This document shows positions 19,896-28,925 of a stretch of DNA of 64,000 nt, in pieces (position 1 is the first letter of the stretch; every line of letters begins with the position of its first letter). The position numbers and the translations under genes are program-made. Source of the stretch: Caryophanales bacterium UBA7278 (GTDB taxonomy: Bacteria; Bacillota_I; Bacilli_A; RFN20; CAG-826); assembly GCA_002472275.1 (NCBI GenBank), contig DKRQ01000019.1, positions 62,001 to 126,000 on the forward strand. Direction: 5' to 3'. The notes under the pieces are model-generated. The model saw nothing but the letters and a program-made list of their open reading frames with translations, did not search any database and was not told the origin of the DNA.

Positions 19896-20846
19896 TTAAG
19901 ACAAAGGATCTCGTTCCGACGAGGCGATCGCCTTGGCTTCTTCCTTGGCTTCCTTTTTCGCGTCGACCACGCCAGAGAGGACGATGGAGGCCACGATGAT
20001 GAGGCCGCCCACGACGACGTTCCAGGAGAAGGGCTCCATGAGTAAAGACATGCTAAGTGAGGTCGCGATGACCGCGGACATCGGATTGAGGACCGCGCAG
20101 GTGACCGCCGAGACGTTTTTGATGGAGGCCGTGCGGAGCAACCAGCACGCGACCGTGCAAAACAAAGCCAAGAACAACGTCAAAAGGATGTTCTCCACTT
20201 CCCAAGAGAAAGTGAGGTTAGGTTCAAATGGCAAAGCATAAGCAAAGCAAAGGGCCGTGGTGATGAGGAGTTGGAAGAAAACGTAGACGTAAGGATCCTT
20301 GTCTTTGACGAAGACTTTGGTGAAGGCGATGTTGACCCCAAAGAGGGCTCCCCCGATCGCGGAGAAGATGTCGCCTCGAGAAGGGGAGGTGAACATCGCC
20401 GAGAAATCGAGGCCGTTGCCGCATAAGACGAAGGCGCCGACCAAACAACCGATTGAGGCCACCACGCTTAATAGGCTTGGCTTTTTCAGGGTAAAGGCGA
20501 ACATGGCGATCGGGACCGTAATCACCGAGAAGCTTTCTAAGAATGTGTTCTTGGATAAGCTCGTGTCGCCAAGTCCGATGAATTGGAATAGATAGGCGCC
20601 ACCCATGACGAGACCGGCGGGAAGGCATACCCAATATCCCTTTGTGATCTTCTTAAACTTCCCCGTGAAGAGCAAAACAAGGCCAAGGAGCACGACCGAG
20701 ATAAGGCAGCGGACCGCGATGAGCAAAGCGGGGGAGTCGTAACCTTTGTTCATCAGGTGCTTGCTAACAAGCGGGGTGAGGCCCCAAAGGACAACGCAAA
20801 GAATCATCCCTAGTAGCGATAGTCTGCGGACCTTCTTCTTATCCAT
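19896..20846 (-). CDS. EamA/DMT-family transporter
   Basis: A 316-residue inner-membrane protein with ten hydrophobic segments in two repeats of five, the layout of drug/metabolite transporters. Typical features are VVLWGLTPLVSKHL in helix 1 and the second-half SAVTCAVLNPMSAVIATSLS before the last helices. The substrate cannot be predicted. The ATG lies 10 nt after a TATCAT box without a ribosome site. It is divergent from the large membrane protein at 20931, with only 84 nt between them. Confidence 0.85.
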   Translation of the reverse strand: MDKKKVRRLSLLGMILCVVLWGLTPLVSKHLMNKGYDSPALLIAVRCLISVVLLGLVLLFTGKFKKITKGYWVCLPAGLVMGGAYLFQFIGLGDTSLSKNTFLESFSVITVPIAMFAFTLKKPSLLSVVASIGCLVGAFVLCGNGLDFSAMFTSPSRGDIFSAIGGALFGVNIAFTKVFVKDKDPYVYVFFQLLITTALCFAYALPFEPNLTFSWEVENILLTLFLALFCTVACWLLRTASIKNVSAVTCAVLNPMSAVIATSLSMSLLMEPFSWNVVVGGLIIVASIVLSGVVDAKKEAKEEAKAIASSERDPLS

Positions 20847-20856
20847 AGCGGAATCA

Positions 20857-20862
20857 ATGATA
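20857..20862 (-). promoter_or_regulatory. -10 box, leaderless start of EamA gene
   Basis: TATCAT, 10 nt before the ATG at 20846. Confidence 0.45.
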
Positions 20863-20915
20863 CGCTTATATGTACCCCCTATGGAACGCTAGCGGGCAGT
20901 TGCGTGCGAGTGTGC

Positions 20916-20921
20916 TAGAAT
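20916..20921 (+). promoter_or_regulatory. -10 box, leaderless start of large membrane protein
   Basis: TAGAAT, 9 nt before the ATG at 20931; no ribosome site in between. Confidence 0.5.
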
Positions 20922-20930
20922 AAGGCCCGC

Positions 20931-23054
20931 ATGAGCTCCGCCGCAAAAGCGTTCCAATCTTTCTGCGAAAAGCCCTGGGTCAAAAAGGTCCTATCTTTTT
21001 TGAAGGCCTCCCTCCCATTTCTATTGATGCTCGCGGCTAGCTTTTTGCCATTTGTCGTTTGGTTCAAAAACCCGCAGTTCATCACTTCTGGAGACGACAT
21101 CACCTGGCACCGCGCCTATGTCTACGATTTGGTCTATGGTTGGCGGAACGGGTTCAATGGCATCTCGACGGGCCACATTCTCCTGGGGAACCTTGGCTAC
21201 AACATCTATACGTTCTACGCCCCGATGAGCCATTATGCCGTCGGCACCCTTTCCTTCATGGGGATGAGGATCATCGACGCTTGGAAATTTGTTTCCATTC
21301 TTAGCGTTTTCCTTTCTGGCGTCTGGACCTATAAGCTCGCTCTCCTTTTCACCAAAGACAAAGGAATCGCCATCGCTTTGGGGCTTGCCTACATCTTCAG
21401 TCCCTATAGGATTTATTGCTTCCTTTATCGCGCGGCCTTTTCCGAAGCCTTTGCTCAGGCCTTCATCCCTCTTCTTTTGCTAGGGGTATTCAAAATCCTC
21501 AAAGAAGAAACCCCAAAAGTTTCGGGGTATCTAGCAGCGATCGCCGGTGGGGCCTGTCTTATTTTGTCTCACCCTTTCACCGCGCTTGTTTCGGGCATTT
21601 TGGCGGTGCTCATGATCCTCGCCAACGCCAAAAACGTCATCAGGATTGCAAAGCAAAAGATCACCTGGGCCTATTTGCCAATCTCGTTGGTTTTGCTTGG
21701 GTCAATCGTCGCTTTCTACATGATTCCGATGCAACAAGCCCTAAGCACCGGCTATTACAGGATGTCCGATGAGGTCGCCGTTTGGACCGACGTCGATCAA
21801 CTTGTCAGGGCCATCGCAAATACCCCCCAATTCGCTGGTTATCTAAATCCCGCCTGGTTGCAGACCTATACAGGCACATATCCTGGCGAAACCGCGGCCA
21901 GCTGGGCTTGGGACATCGGCATTTATCTATTTGCCGCTGCGACCGCCATCAGCGTGCTTTCCATCATGAGGAAAAAAGGGAAAAGGGAACTTGGCCTAGC
22001 GATTGCCACCATCATCTCCTTGGCACCCGCCTTGATCTTGACCCGCGAGGAAATGCTTTTCGCCGTGCCTCTATTTACAATCGCCATGGTGCTTTTCACC
22101 CTAACGGAAGACCATAAGGAAGCGGAATGCTTCTCGCTTAAGAAGGAACTTCTTTCCGAAGCGAGAAACCCTGAAATTTATGTGCTCCTCATCGCGATGG
22201 TGGTTTGCTTTCTCTATCTCTATGTCCCCTTCATGTGGCAATACTCGCCTTCGGTTCTGCGCAAAGCGCAGTTCCCGTTCCGCTTCTGGGGCGTTCTCAA
22301 CTTCATCTTGGTTTTGATCGCTTTGCTCGTGGCCAGGAGGTTTGCTCATTTCAAGGCGACCAAATACGTGGTCCTTGTCTCAGCCGTGCTTTGGTATGCC
22401 CTTTGCATGGGGCCGGTTATTAAGCGAACCGTTTATTACAACCATGGCGGCAACGCGGGAGAGCCCGACACCGCGTTCGTCATGAGCTTGACCCGCATTG
22501 GCGTAATGAACGAATACATGCCCCGCGTCTTCTATGACACCGGGTATACCTCCAAGTATTCGAACTCCCTTTATTACACGATTCGTAACGAGGTCGTCTA
22601 TTCCCATAAATGGCAGTTTGGAGCGGACCAGTATTTGACCCCTGCCTTCCTTGAGGGGAGCGGAACCGCCACGATTACCTCCCTCAATAGCCCTAACGGG
22701 ATTTTCGAGGTAAGCGTGAGCAGCGAATCGGCTTTGGTGCAACTACCTCAGTTCTATTACGACGGATACGTGGCAAGCCTAAGCGGATCTTCCACCGGAA
22801 ACGTGAACGGCGAATACGTCGATGGCCTCGTCTGCTTCCGTCTTAGTAAAGGAACCTACACGATGAACGTGTCCTACGTTGGCCCGCAATCCTATCGCGT
22901 CCTTCGTCCCTTCTTTTATGTCGGCGTCGCCGGGACCTTCGTGTTTGGCCTGACCGCATATTTCCTTCCCAAAATCATCGCAAAGAAAAAAGGAAAGGAT
23001 GAAGAGCCCGAACCTCAAAAAGAGCCCGAAACTGCGGAAATCCCCGCAAATTAG
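20931..23054 (+). CDS. large polytopic membrane protein, possible GT-C transferase
   Basis: A 707-residue protein with about eleven to thirteen hydrophobic segments in its first 500 residues. An extracytoplasmic beta-rich domain follows (about 505-650), then a last membrane segment and a charged Glu/Lys/Pro tail. The loop GHILLGNLGYNIYTFYAPMS after the first helix resembles bacterial membrane proteins related to oligosaccharide or lipid-linked sugar transferases. No exact family is assigned. It begins leaderless and ends before a shared terminator; no partner gene is obvious. Confidence 0.65.
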   Translation: MSSAAKAFQSFCEKPWVKKVLSFLKASLPFLLMLAASFLPFVVWFKNPQFITSGDDITWHRAYVYDLVYGWRNGFNGISTGHILLGNLGYNIYTFYAPMSHYAVGTLSFMGMRIIDAWKFVSILSVFLSGVWTYKLALLFTKDKGIAIALGLAYIFSPYRIYCFLYRAAFSEAFAQAFIPLLLLGVFKILKEETPKVSGYLAAIAGGACLILSHPFTALVSGILAVLMILANAKNVIRIAKQKITWAYLPISLVLLGSIVAFYMIPMQQALSTGYYRMSDEVAVWTDVDQLVRAIANTPQFAGYLNPAWLQTYTGTYPGETAASWAWDIGIYLFAAATAISVLSIMRKKGKRELGLAIATIISLAPALILTREEMLFAVPLFTIAMVLFTLTEDHKEAECFSLKKELLSEARNPEIYVLLIAMVVCFLYLYVPFMWQYSPSVLRKAQFPFRFWGVLNFILVLIALLVARRFAHFKATKYVVLVSAVLWYALCMGPVIKRTVYYNHGGNAGEPDTAFVMSLTRIGVMNEYMPRVFYDTGYTSKYSNSLYYTIRNEVVYSHKWQFGADQYLTPAFLEGSGTATITSLNSPNGIFEVSVSSESALVQLPQFYYDGYVASLSGSSTGNVNGEYVDGLVCFRLSKGTYTMNVSYVGPQSYRVLRPFFYVGVAGTFVFGLTAYFLPKIIAKKKGKDEEPEPQKEPETAEIPAN

Positions 23055-23081
23055 GCTTGATTTATCCAAAAAATGAAGGAA

Positions 23082-23118
23082 AACCGCATTGGAAGCGCTG
23101 ATGCGGTTATTCTTTTTC
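23082..23118. terminator. bidirectional terminator between convergent genes
   Basis: An 8-bp stem (AACCGCAT with ATGCGGTT) with a T-rich tail on the plus strand. It reaches into the last codons of the acetyltransferase gene on the other strand. Confidence 0.65.
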
Positions 23119-23880
23119 GTCGAGCTTTAGATAATCGTAAACGACGTCGACTTTCTCAAATCCGAGCTTGTAATAAAGCTCTTTTGGTGTGTCGTCTTCG
23201 GAAGCGTGAAGATAGATGGGGCAAGCGTAGTAATTCGCGATCGTTTTGATGAGGTTGGAGGCCACGTAACTGTTACGGTACTCCTTGATGACGAGAAGCC
23301 CGTCGATGCAGACCACGTCATGGTCGAAATAGGAATAGCAGTAGCCGATGATCTTCTCTTTGTCGTAAACCGCCCAAGCATCGAGGCCGTTCCCGCCTTC
23401 TTTGATTTTGCCTAGGTCGCGTAGCCAGCGCCTTTCGCAAAAGCTTTCGCCATATTCGGGTCCGTAATATTCCTTCTCGGTTTTGATTAAGTCGACGAAT
23501 AGCTCTGGGTGTTCGCTGCCTCTTTTGTAGGTTACGAAATCTAGGGGAGGGACATCGAAGGAAAGGTAGTCTTCTTTGGCGAGGGTGAGGAGGGCCTCTT
23601 CCTCAAATCCGGCTCCGCAAAGGTAGAGGCTCTTTTTATGGCAGGAAATCTTGATGAAGTCTTCGCCTCTTTCCGCCTTGATCCTTTTGATGACTTCGAG
23701 GTCATCTTCGGTTACGCGAACGGGGAATTCGCTGAAGTTATGGTCGTACATATCTCTCAACTTATCGTCAAAGTAACGGGGGAAGGGGATGCCCTCGTAA
23801 CGTTTGCAGTAGAGGTCGATATAAGAGCGCTCGGAGAGGGCGATGCTCTCTTTTGTTGCTTCGGATATGGCGTTTCCCAT
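23107..23880 (-). CDS. GNAT-family acetyltransferase
   Basis: A 257-residue protein. The C-terminal half has the GNAT pattern: AVYDKEKIIGYCYSYF, VVCIDGLLVIKEYRNSYVASNLI (acetyl-CoA loop variant RNSYVAS) and LYYKLGFEKVDVVYDY at the end. The N-terminal 120 residues are not recognised. The frame is open to 24039, but the Met at 23880 stands 8 nt after a TAGACT box with TTGTCC 16 nt upstream of the box, so it is taken as a leaderless start. The acetyl acceptor is unknown. Confidence 0.75.
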   Translation of the reverse strand: MGNAISEATKESIALSERSYIDLYCKRYEGIPFPRYFDDKLRDMYDHNFSEFPVRVTEDDLEVIKRIKAERGEDFIKISCHKKSLYLCGAGFEEEALLTLAKEDYLSFDVPPLDFVTYKRGSEHPELFVDLIKTEKEYYGPEYGESFCERRWLRDLGKIKEGGNGLDAWAVYDKEKIIGYCYSYFDHDVVCIDGLLVIKEYRNSYVASNLIKTIANYYACPIYLHASEDDTPKELYYKLGFEKVDVVYDYLKLDEKE

Positions 23881-23888
23881 ACGAAGGT

Positions 23889-23916
23889 AGTCTACCTTTT
23901 CCTTACCGAAGGACAA
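23889..23916 (-). promoter_or_regulatory. promoter of acetyltransferase gene
   Basis: -35 TTGTCC (23911-23916) and -10 TAGACT (23889-23894), spacing 16, 8 nt before the ATG. Confidence 0.6.
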
Positions 23917-23934
23917 CCATATCCTCCGCTTGGC

Positions 23935-23964
23935 TTGTCCTTCTATGCGAAGCTCGGCTATAAT
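23935..23964 (+). promoter_or_regulatory. promoter of small membrane protein gene
   Basis: -35 TTGTCC (23935-23940), 18-nt spacer, perfect TATAAT (23959-23964) ending 7 nt before the ATG at 23972; predicted leaderless. Confidence 0.65.
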
Positions 23965-23971
23965 AGCCGCC

Positions 23972-24115
23972 ATGGTCACCTTGCTTGGAACTAGCGACAT
24001 CATCGGCATCATCGTCACAATCGCCTTGATTGCCATCACCCTCGCGGTTTGCGTCCATCTTTATGGGCTTAAGGGCAAGGCCGCCGAAGAAGAAAAGCCC
24101 TCCGATGAGGAGTAA
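23972..24115 (+). CDS. small single-pass membrane protein
   Basis: A 47-residue protein with one hydrophobic segment (about residues 9-31: IIGIIVTIALIAITLAVCVH) and a charged tail ending EEEKPSDEE. The start is set by a perfect TATAAT box 7 nt upstream; a longer frame from 23930 would run through the promoter. It precedes the c-di-AMP phosphodiesterase gene by 49 nt, which has its own promoter. Function unknown; such peptides often modulate larger membrane proteins. Confidence 0.6.
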   Translation: MVTLLGTSDIIGIIVTIALIAITLAVCVHLYGLKGKAAEEEKPSDEE

Positions 24116-24152
24116 ATAGAAACGCGTTGTTTCTTTGCGTTAATCGCAAAGA

Positions 24153-24158
24153 TATAAT
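24153..24158 (+). promoter_or_regulatory. -10 box, leaderless start of gdpP operon
   Basis: A perfect TATAAT, 6 nt before the ATG at 24165. A palindrome (TTTGCG with CGCAAA) lies just upstream at 24135-24150. Confidence 0.6.
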
Positions 24159-24164
24159 TTTGCT

Positions 24165-26237
24165 ATGCCAGTTCGCAGCAACAAACCCCACAAGTCCGGT
24201 GCCACGATGAGCGATGCGCTCAAAAAGATGCGTATCTTCTCGCTTTTCTTCGTGTTCATCGAAGTCGGTTTGCTTGTAGCGCTCATCGTCTGCTATTTCC
24301 ACGACATCCCGACCGGCTTCCACGATTTGATCAAAGACACCCACTGGATCATCGTCGCTTCGGGCATCCTCGCCTCCAACGCTTTGTTTGTTTGGTTCAC
24401 CGAACTCCACATCTCCTCCATCCGCCAGAAAAGCGACCTAGAAGCCGCCTCCATCATCGGCTCCGACGTCCAGGAAGCCTATAACTTCGGTCAGATCGGC
24501 TTGGTGGTCACCGACGAGAACAACATCGTCATGTGGGACAACAACCTCTTCAAGGACCGCCAGATCGACATCCTCGACACCGACATCTTCGAATGGAGGC
24601 CCGCCTTGAAGGATTTGCAAAACGCCCCCTCCGACATGGTCGTCAAAATCGAGGCCAATGGGCGCAACTACGAGGTCAGGTTCCTCGCCGACGCCAACCT
24701 CTACATCTTCAAAGACACTTCCGACTACGAATCCATCTTCGCCTATTCTAGAGAACAAGCGACCGTCGTCGGGCAGATCATCATCGATAACTACAGCGAT
24801 ATCGCCGGTAAAACCGAAGACGACAACAACGACCTCGTATCCAAGGTCAGGGGTGTCATCTTCGAATACGCGAAAGAACACGGCGTCCTCCTCCGTCGTT
24901 ACCGTAACGACTCCTACTTCGCCATCTGCAACTTCTCGTCCTTGGAAAAGATGGAAAAGGAAGGGTTCACCATCCTTGAGAAGGTGCGCGCCCTAGGCAA
25001 AGGACAAAACGTCATCCCGACCCTATCGATCGGTTTTGCCCACGACTTCCCTGACGTCAACAAACTGAACGAAATGGCCTCTAACGGCATCGACATCGCG
25101 GTCTCTCGTGGTGGTGACCAAGCCGTCGTTTCCCGTTATGGCGAGGACTTGAAGTTCTTCGGTGGTAAGACCGCCGCGGTCGAGAACACCTCCCGCGTTC
25201 AGTTCCGTTCCGTCGCCGACTCCATCATCGGCCTTATCAAAGGTTCTTCTAACATCATCGTCTCCGGCCATACCGACATGGACATGGACGCGCTTGGCGC
25301 TTGCCTTGGCATCATGGCCATCTGCGATTGGTGCGAGAAACCCTGCCAAATCGTCTACGATCCCCGCCTCACCGAGAAGAAGACCCGTTACGCGTTCCAA
25401 GGCTCTTTCAGCAAAGCCGAGTTCGAACACATGACGATCACCCCCAAGGAAGCCGAGGAAAAGATCAAGCCGACCACTTTGATGATCGTCGTCGACGTCT
25501 CGGTCCCCGAACTCGTCATGGGCGCCAAAGCGCTGGAAAAAGCCGCCAAGACCATCGTCATCGACCATCACCGCCGCGGCGCCTCCTTCGTCGACAAGCC
25601 GGTTCTTACCTATGTTGACCCCTCTGCTTCGTCGGCCTCGGAAATCGTCGCCGAATTCATCCATTACGCGACCGCGAACCCGCGCATTGAGATGTCGCCG
25701 GTCTTCGCGACCCTCATGCTCTCCGGCATGTTCCTCGACACGAACTTCTTCAAAGCCAAATCCACGGGTATCCGTTCCTTCGAAGCGGCTGAAATCCTTA
25801 AGGAATTTGGCGCGGACAACCAGAAGGCGGACGATTACCTCAAGGACGACTACGAGGAATACGCGCTTGTCACCGACATCGTCTCCACGGCGAAGACTCC
25901 TTATACCGGCATCGTCTATTGCGTGTCCAATGAAAGGAACATCGTCGAAAGGGCCACCTTATCTAAGGTTGCCAACCAACTATTGCAACTTAAGGGCGTC
26001 AACGCCTGCTTCGTCATCGGCAAAGTCACCGAGCACGAAATCAGGGTGTCCGCCAGAAGCAACGGCACGGTCAACGTCCAGCTCCTTTGCGAGAAGCTAG
26101 GAGGTGGCGGCCACTTCGCGATGGCTGCGGCCAGCTTCAATAACGGCACCACCGCCCTTGTCGAGAGCCGCTTGCTCGACACTTTGGATACTTATCTTAA
26201 CCAAGCTAAAGCGGATATTGGAGGAAGCAAAGAATGA
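24165..26237 (+). CDS. gdpP: cyclic-di-AMP phosphodiesterase, GdpP family
   Basis: A 690-residue membrane-bound enzyme that hydrolyses the second messenger c-di-AMP. The order is two N-terminal membrane segments (to about residue 85), a PAS-like region, a degenerate GGDEF-like domain (about 190-325), and a DHH/DHHA1 phosphodiesterase. The DHH part shows SGHTDMDMDALGA near residue 368, VIDHHRRG near 466 and GGGGHFAMAA near 646. This is the standard GdpP layout, and its place directly before rplI and dnaB matches other Bacillota. It appears to be translated from a leaderless start. Its TGA overlaps the rplI ATG. Confidence 0.93.
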   Translation: MPVRSNKPHKSGATMSDALKKMRIFSLFFVFIEVGLLVALIVCYFHDIPTGFHDLIKDTHWIIVASGILASNALFVWFTELHISSIRQKSDLEAASIIGSDVQEAYNFGQIGLVVTDENNIVMWDNNLFKDRQIDILDTDIFEWRPALKDLQNAPSDMVVKIEANGRNYEVRFLADANLYIFKDTSDYESIFAYSREQATVVGQIIIDNYSDIAGKTEDDNNDLVSKVRGVIFEYAKEHGVLLRRYRNDSYFAICNFSSLEKMEKEGFTILEKVRALGKGQNVIPTLSIGFAHDFPDVNKLNEMASNGIDIAVSRGGDQAVVSRYGEDLKFFGGKTAAVENTSRVQFRSVADSIIGLIKGSSNIIVSGHTDMDMDALGACLGIMAICDWCEKPCQIVYDPRLTEKKTRYAFQGSFSKAEFEHMTITPKEAEEKIKPTTLMIVVDVSVPELVMGAKALEKAAKTIVIDHHRRGASFVDKPVLTYVDPSASSASEIVAEFIHYATANPRIEMSPVFATLMLSGMFLDTNFFKAKSTGIRSFEAAEILKEFGADNQKADDYLKDDYEEYALVTDIVSTAKTPYTGIVYCVSNERNIVERATLSKVANQLLQLKGVNACFVIGKVTEHEIRVSARSNGTVNVQLLCEKLGGGGHFAMAAASFNNGTTALVESRLLDTLDTYLNQAKADIGGSKE

Positions 26238-26695
26238 AAGTCATCTTAACCGCCGATGTGAAAAAACTCGGCAAAAAAGGCGAAACCGTGACCGTTTCCG
26301 ACGGTTATGGCGCCAACTACCTCATCCCCAAAGGACTCGCCAAACTCTCCACCGAGGCCAACCAGAGGGAACTTGCCAAGGACAACGCCGCCGAAGCGGC
26401 CAGGCAAAAAGAACTCAAGGCCGAGGCGGAGGAAATTGCCAAGCGCCTAGAGCACATCAACGTCGAATTCCAAGCTAAGGTTGGTTCCGACGGAAGGATG
26501 TTTGGTTCCATCTCCCCCAAGGAAATCGAGCAAGGTCTATTCGAGCAGTGGGGCATCCGCATCGACAAGAGGAAATTCGTCGACAAATACCCGGCGAATG
26601 CCCTTGGTTTCACGAGGCTTAAAATCGAACTCTACAAGGGTTCTGAAGGCCAGGTCATCGGCACCGTTAACGTCCACATCACGGAGGCAAAATAA
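26234..26695 (+). CDS. rplI: 50S ribosomal protein L9
   Basis: A 153-residue ribosomal protein. The N-terminal domain has VKKLGKKGETVTVSDGYGANYLIPKGLA, the L9 signature. A long charged helix follows (residues 50-80), then the C-terminal domain ending GTVNVHITEAK. ATGA overlap with gdpP and TAATG overlap with dnaB keep the operon tightly coupled. Confidence 0.97.
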   Translation: MKVILTADVKKLGKKGETVTVSDGYGANYLIPKGLAKLSTEANQRELAKDNAAEAARQKELKAEAEEIAKRLEHINVEFQAKVGSDGRMFGSISPKEIEQGLFEQWGIRIDKRKFVDKYPANALGFTRLKIELYKGSEGQVIGTVNVHITEAK

Positions 26696-28170
26696 TGCCC
26701 TCCTACGTCTCTCTTCCCGCTAACCTCGAGGCCGAAAAGGTCGTTTTGGGCGCGATGATGATCTCTTCCATCGCGGCCGACACCGCTTTAGGCTCCCTTA
26801 GGGAAGAGGACTTTTCCGCCGCCGACGAACGCAACCGTTTCATCTTCCGCGCCTGCGCCGAACTCCACGACCAGCACAAGCCGATCGACCCGCAAACCGT
26901 CATCGACATGCTGGTGAATCTGAAGCTTGAAAAAGCGGCCGGTGGCAATAACTACATCTACGAACTGATCAACGGGGTCATCAATCCCGATAATATCGAC
27001 CTCTACATTGAGATGGTCCATGAGCAATCCGTCTTAAGGCAATTGCTCCTTGCGATGGCGGATATCCAAGAGGAGTATGCCAAAGGCGTCTCTGACATCG
27101 GTCAATTCATCAACGATTCCAACGACCGCATCGCCCTCATCGCGCAAAAGCGCACCGTGCAGGGCATGAAAGCGGCGGGGGAAGTGGCCCGCAAAGTCGC
27201 GGATGATTTCCAACAGCAAAGAGCCGACTCCAAAGGCCTAACGGGCATTACCTCTGGGTATCGTGAAATCGACAAGTTGACCCACGGCTGGCAAAAAGGC
27301 GACATGATCGTCGTCGCCGCCCGCCCCTCCATGGGTAAGACCGCCCTTGGCATGAACTTCGCCTATAACGCGGCCTATATGGGCAAGAAGCCCGTTGCCT
27401 TCTTCTCCCTTGAAATGAGCGCCGAACTCATCATGAAGAGGCTCATCTCCGCCCGTTCCTCGGTTAATAACGATTCCATCCAAACTGGTATCTTCGGCGC
27501 CCATGATCGCGTCAAGATTGCCAAAGCCATCGATGAGATCTCCAAAGCTAAGCTTTATATCGACGATACCCCGAATTCAACTCTGGGTGACATCGTTGCG
27601 AAGGCAAAGAAACTCAAAAACCGCGAGCCGGAACTCGGCCTCGTCGTCATCGACTACCTTGGCCGTATCCGCCAAGGCGGAAAGGTCGAATCCCGTCAGC
27701 AGGAAGTCTCCTATATTTCGGGTGAGCTGAAGACCCTGGCCCGTAACCTTCAGGTTCCCGTCATCGTCCTTTGCCAACTTAACCGTGGCGTCGAGAAATC
27801 CGACACCAAGATCCCGCAGCTTTCCGACCTTCGCGAATCGGGCTCCATCGAGCAAGACGCCGACCTCGTATTGCTTTTACATCGCCCTGACTACTACAGC
27901 ACCATGGGCCAACGTTCCTTTAGGAAGAAGAATCAGCAAAACGGGGAAGAACAGCCTCAGCAGCCCCAGATGAGCGAAGAGGAAAAGGCCAAAACGGGCG
28001 ATATGTCCGCGATGGATATTTACGTCGGCAAGAACCGTAACGGTAAAACCGGAAAGGTCACCTTGCAGTTCCAGAAAGCCTATTCCCGTTTTGACGATCC
28101 CTCGCCCGCCTATCTAGAAAAGCAGGCGGCCCTGCAAGCCAAATACTTGGCTGACCTGGACGAAGACTGA
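26695..28170 (+). CDS. dnaB: replicative DNA helicase DnaB
   Basis: The hexameric helicase that unwinds DNA at the replication fork, 491 residues. The N-terminal domain (NLEAEKVVLGAMM at the start) is followed by a linker and a RecA-like motor with Walker A ARPSMGKTALGM near residue 206, Walker B LVVIDYLG near 316, and DLRESGSIEQDADLVLLLHR near 377. The C-terminal loop contains a Gln-rich insert (NQQNGEEQPQQPQ). It lies between rplI and the MBL-fold gene, overlapping both by a single base. Confidence 0.97.
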   Translation: MPSYVSLPANLEAEKVVLGAMMISSIAADTALGSLREEDFSAADERNRFIFRACAELHDQHKPIDPQTVIDMLVNLKLEKAAGGNNYIYELINGVINPDNIDLYIEMVHEQSVLRQLLLAMADIQEEYAKGVSDIGQFINDSNDRIALIAQKRTVQGMKAAGEVARKVADDFQQQRADSKGLTGITSGYREIDKLTHGWQKGDMIVVAARPSMGKTALGMNFAYNAAYMGKKPVAFFSLEMSAELIMKRLISARSSVNNDSIQTGIFGAHDRVKIAKAIDEISKAKLYIDDTPNSTLGDIVAKAKKLKNREPELGLVVIDYLGRIRQGGKVESRQQEVSYISGELKTLARNLQVPVIVLCQLNRGVEKSDTKIPQLSDLRESGSIEQDADLVLLLHRPDYYSTMGQRSFRKKNQQNGEEQPQQPQMSEEEKAKTGDMSAMDIYVGKNRNGKTGKVTLQFQKAYSRFDDPSPAYLEKQAALQAKYLADLDED

Positions 28171-28925
28171 TGAAAATCGTGTTCGTCTCCTCGGGGTCAA
28201 AGGGCAATGCGACCCTCATCGCCCATGAGGAAGGCCTCATTCAAATCGATATGGGCGTCCCCAAAAAGGAAGTCGCCCAAGGACTTAAAATCCTCGATAG
28301 GAAATTGGAAGACATCCAAGGCGTTTTCATTACCCACGAACATAGCGACCACATCGGGGGTTTAGCCACATATCATGGCAGGATTCCCCTTTACGCTTCC
28401 GAAGGCACGCTCCCTAAGGAAGATATATCCTGCGTCCTTAATCCTGGGGTTGGGGTGGATATCGCCCCCTTCATGGTGTTTCCTTTCTCGGCGAGCCATG
28501 ACGCGAATAACCCCGTGAACTATGTGATTTATGCCGGTAAGGAAAAACTAGGTTATGTCACCGACACGGGACTCATCTATGAAGACAATCTTCCATTACT
28601 AAAAAACTGCGACTACTACCTCTTTGAATCTAACCACGACTACAAGATGCTCCTAAAGTCCTCCAGGCCTTTAGCCCTTAAGCGCAGGATCCATAGTGAG
28701 CATGGCCACCTTTGCAACATCGACGCGGCCAAATACCTTTGCTCACTGATCGGCCCCAATACCAAGCAGATCTTCCTAGGGCATATCTCCGACGAATGCA
28801 ACACGACCGAGCTTGCTTTGGCCGCGTTAAGGAAGGAAATGGTGGAGCAAGGCATCGACGATAGCCACATCAAAATCACTGCAATTCCGCAGAAAACCAT
28901 GCAAATCGGTGGGGAATTGCTATGA
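28170..28925 (+). CDS. MBL-fold metallohydrolase, WalJ/YycJ-like
   Basis: A 251-residue metallo-beta-lactamase-fold enzyme. The metal motif THEHSDHIGG (HxHxDH) sits near residue 54, with further ligands in SASHD (near 109) and ESNHD (near 153). In Bacillota the YycJ/WalJ protein sits between the WalRK system and rlmH and is linked to DNA and cell-wall homeostasis. Here walRKHI are missing and the gene follows dnaB directly (TGATG overlap). It overlaps rlmH by 4 nt. Confidence 0.88.
   Translation: MKIVFVSSGSKGNATLIAHEEGLIQIDMGVPKKEVAQGLKILDRKLEDIQGVFITHEHSDHIGGLATYHGRIPLYASEGTLPKEDISCVLNPGVGVDIAPFMVFPFSASHDANNPVNYVIYAGKEKLGYVTDTGLIYEDNLPLLKNCDYYLFESNHDYKMLLKSSRPLALKRRIHSEHGHLCNIDAAKYLCSLIGPNTKQIFLGHISDECNTTELALAALRKEMVEQGIDDSHIKITAIPQKTMQIGGELL

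Noticed and set aside
24438..24881. Long minus-strand frames opposite gdpP, rplB and other genes
   Set aside because: They mirror the strong codon bias of the coding strand, have Asp/Val/Gly-rich low-complexity translations and no start signals.
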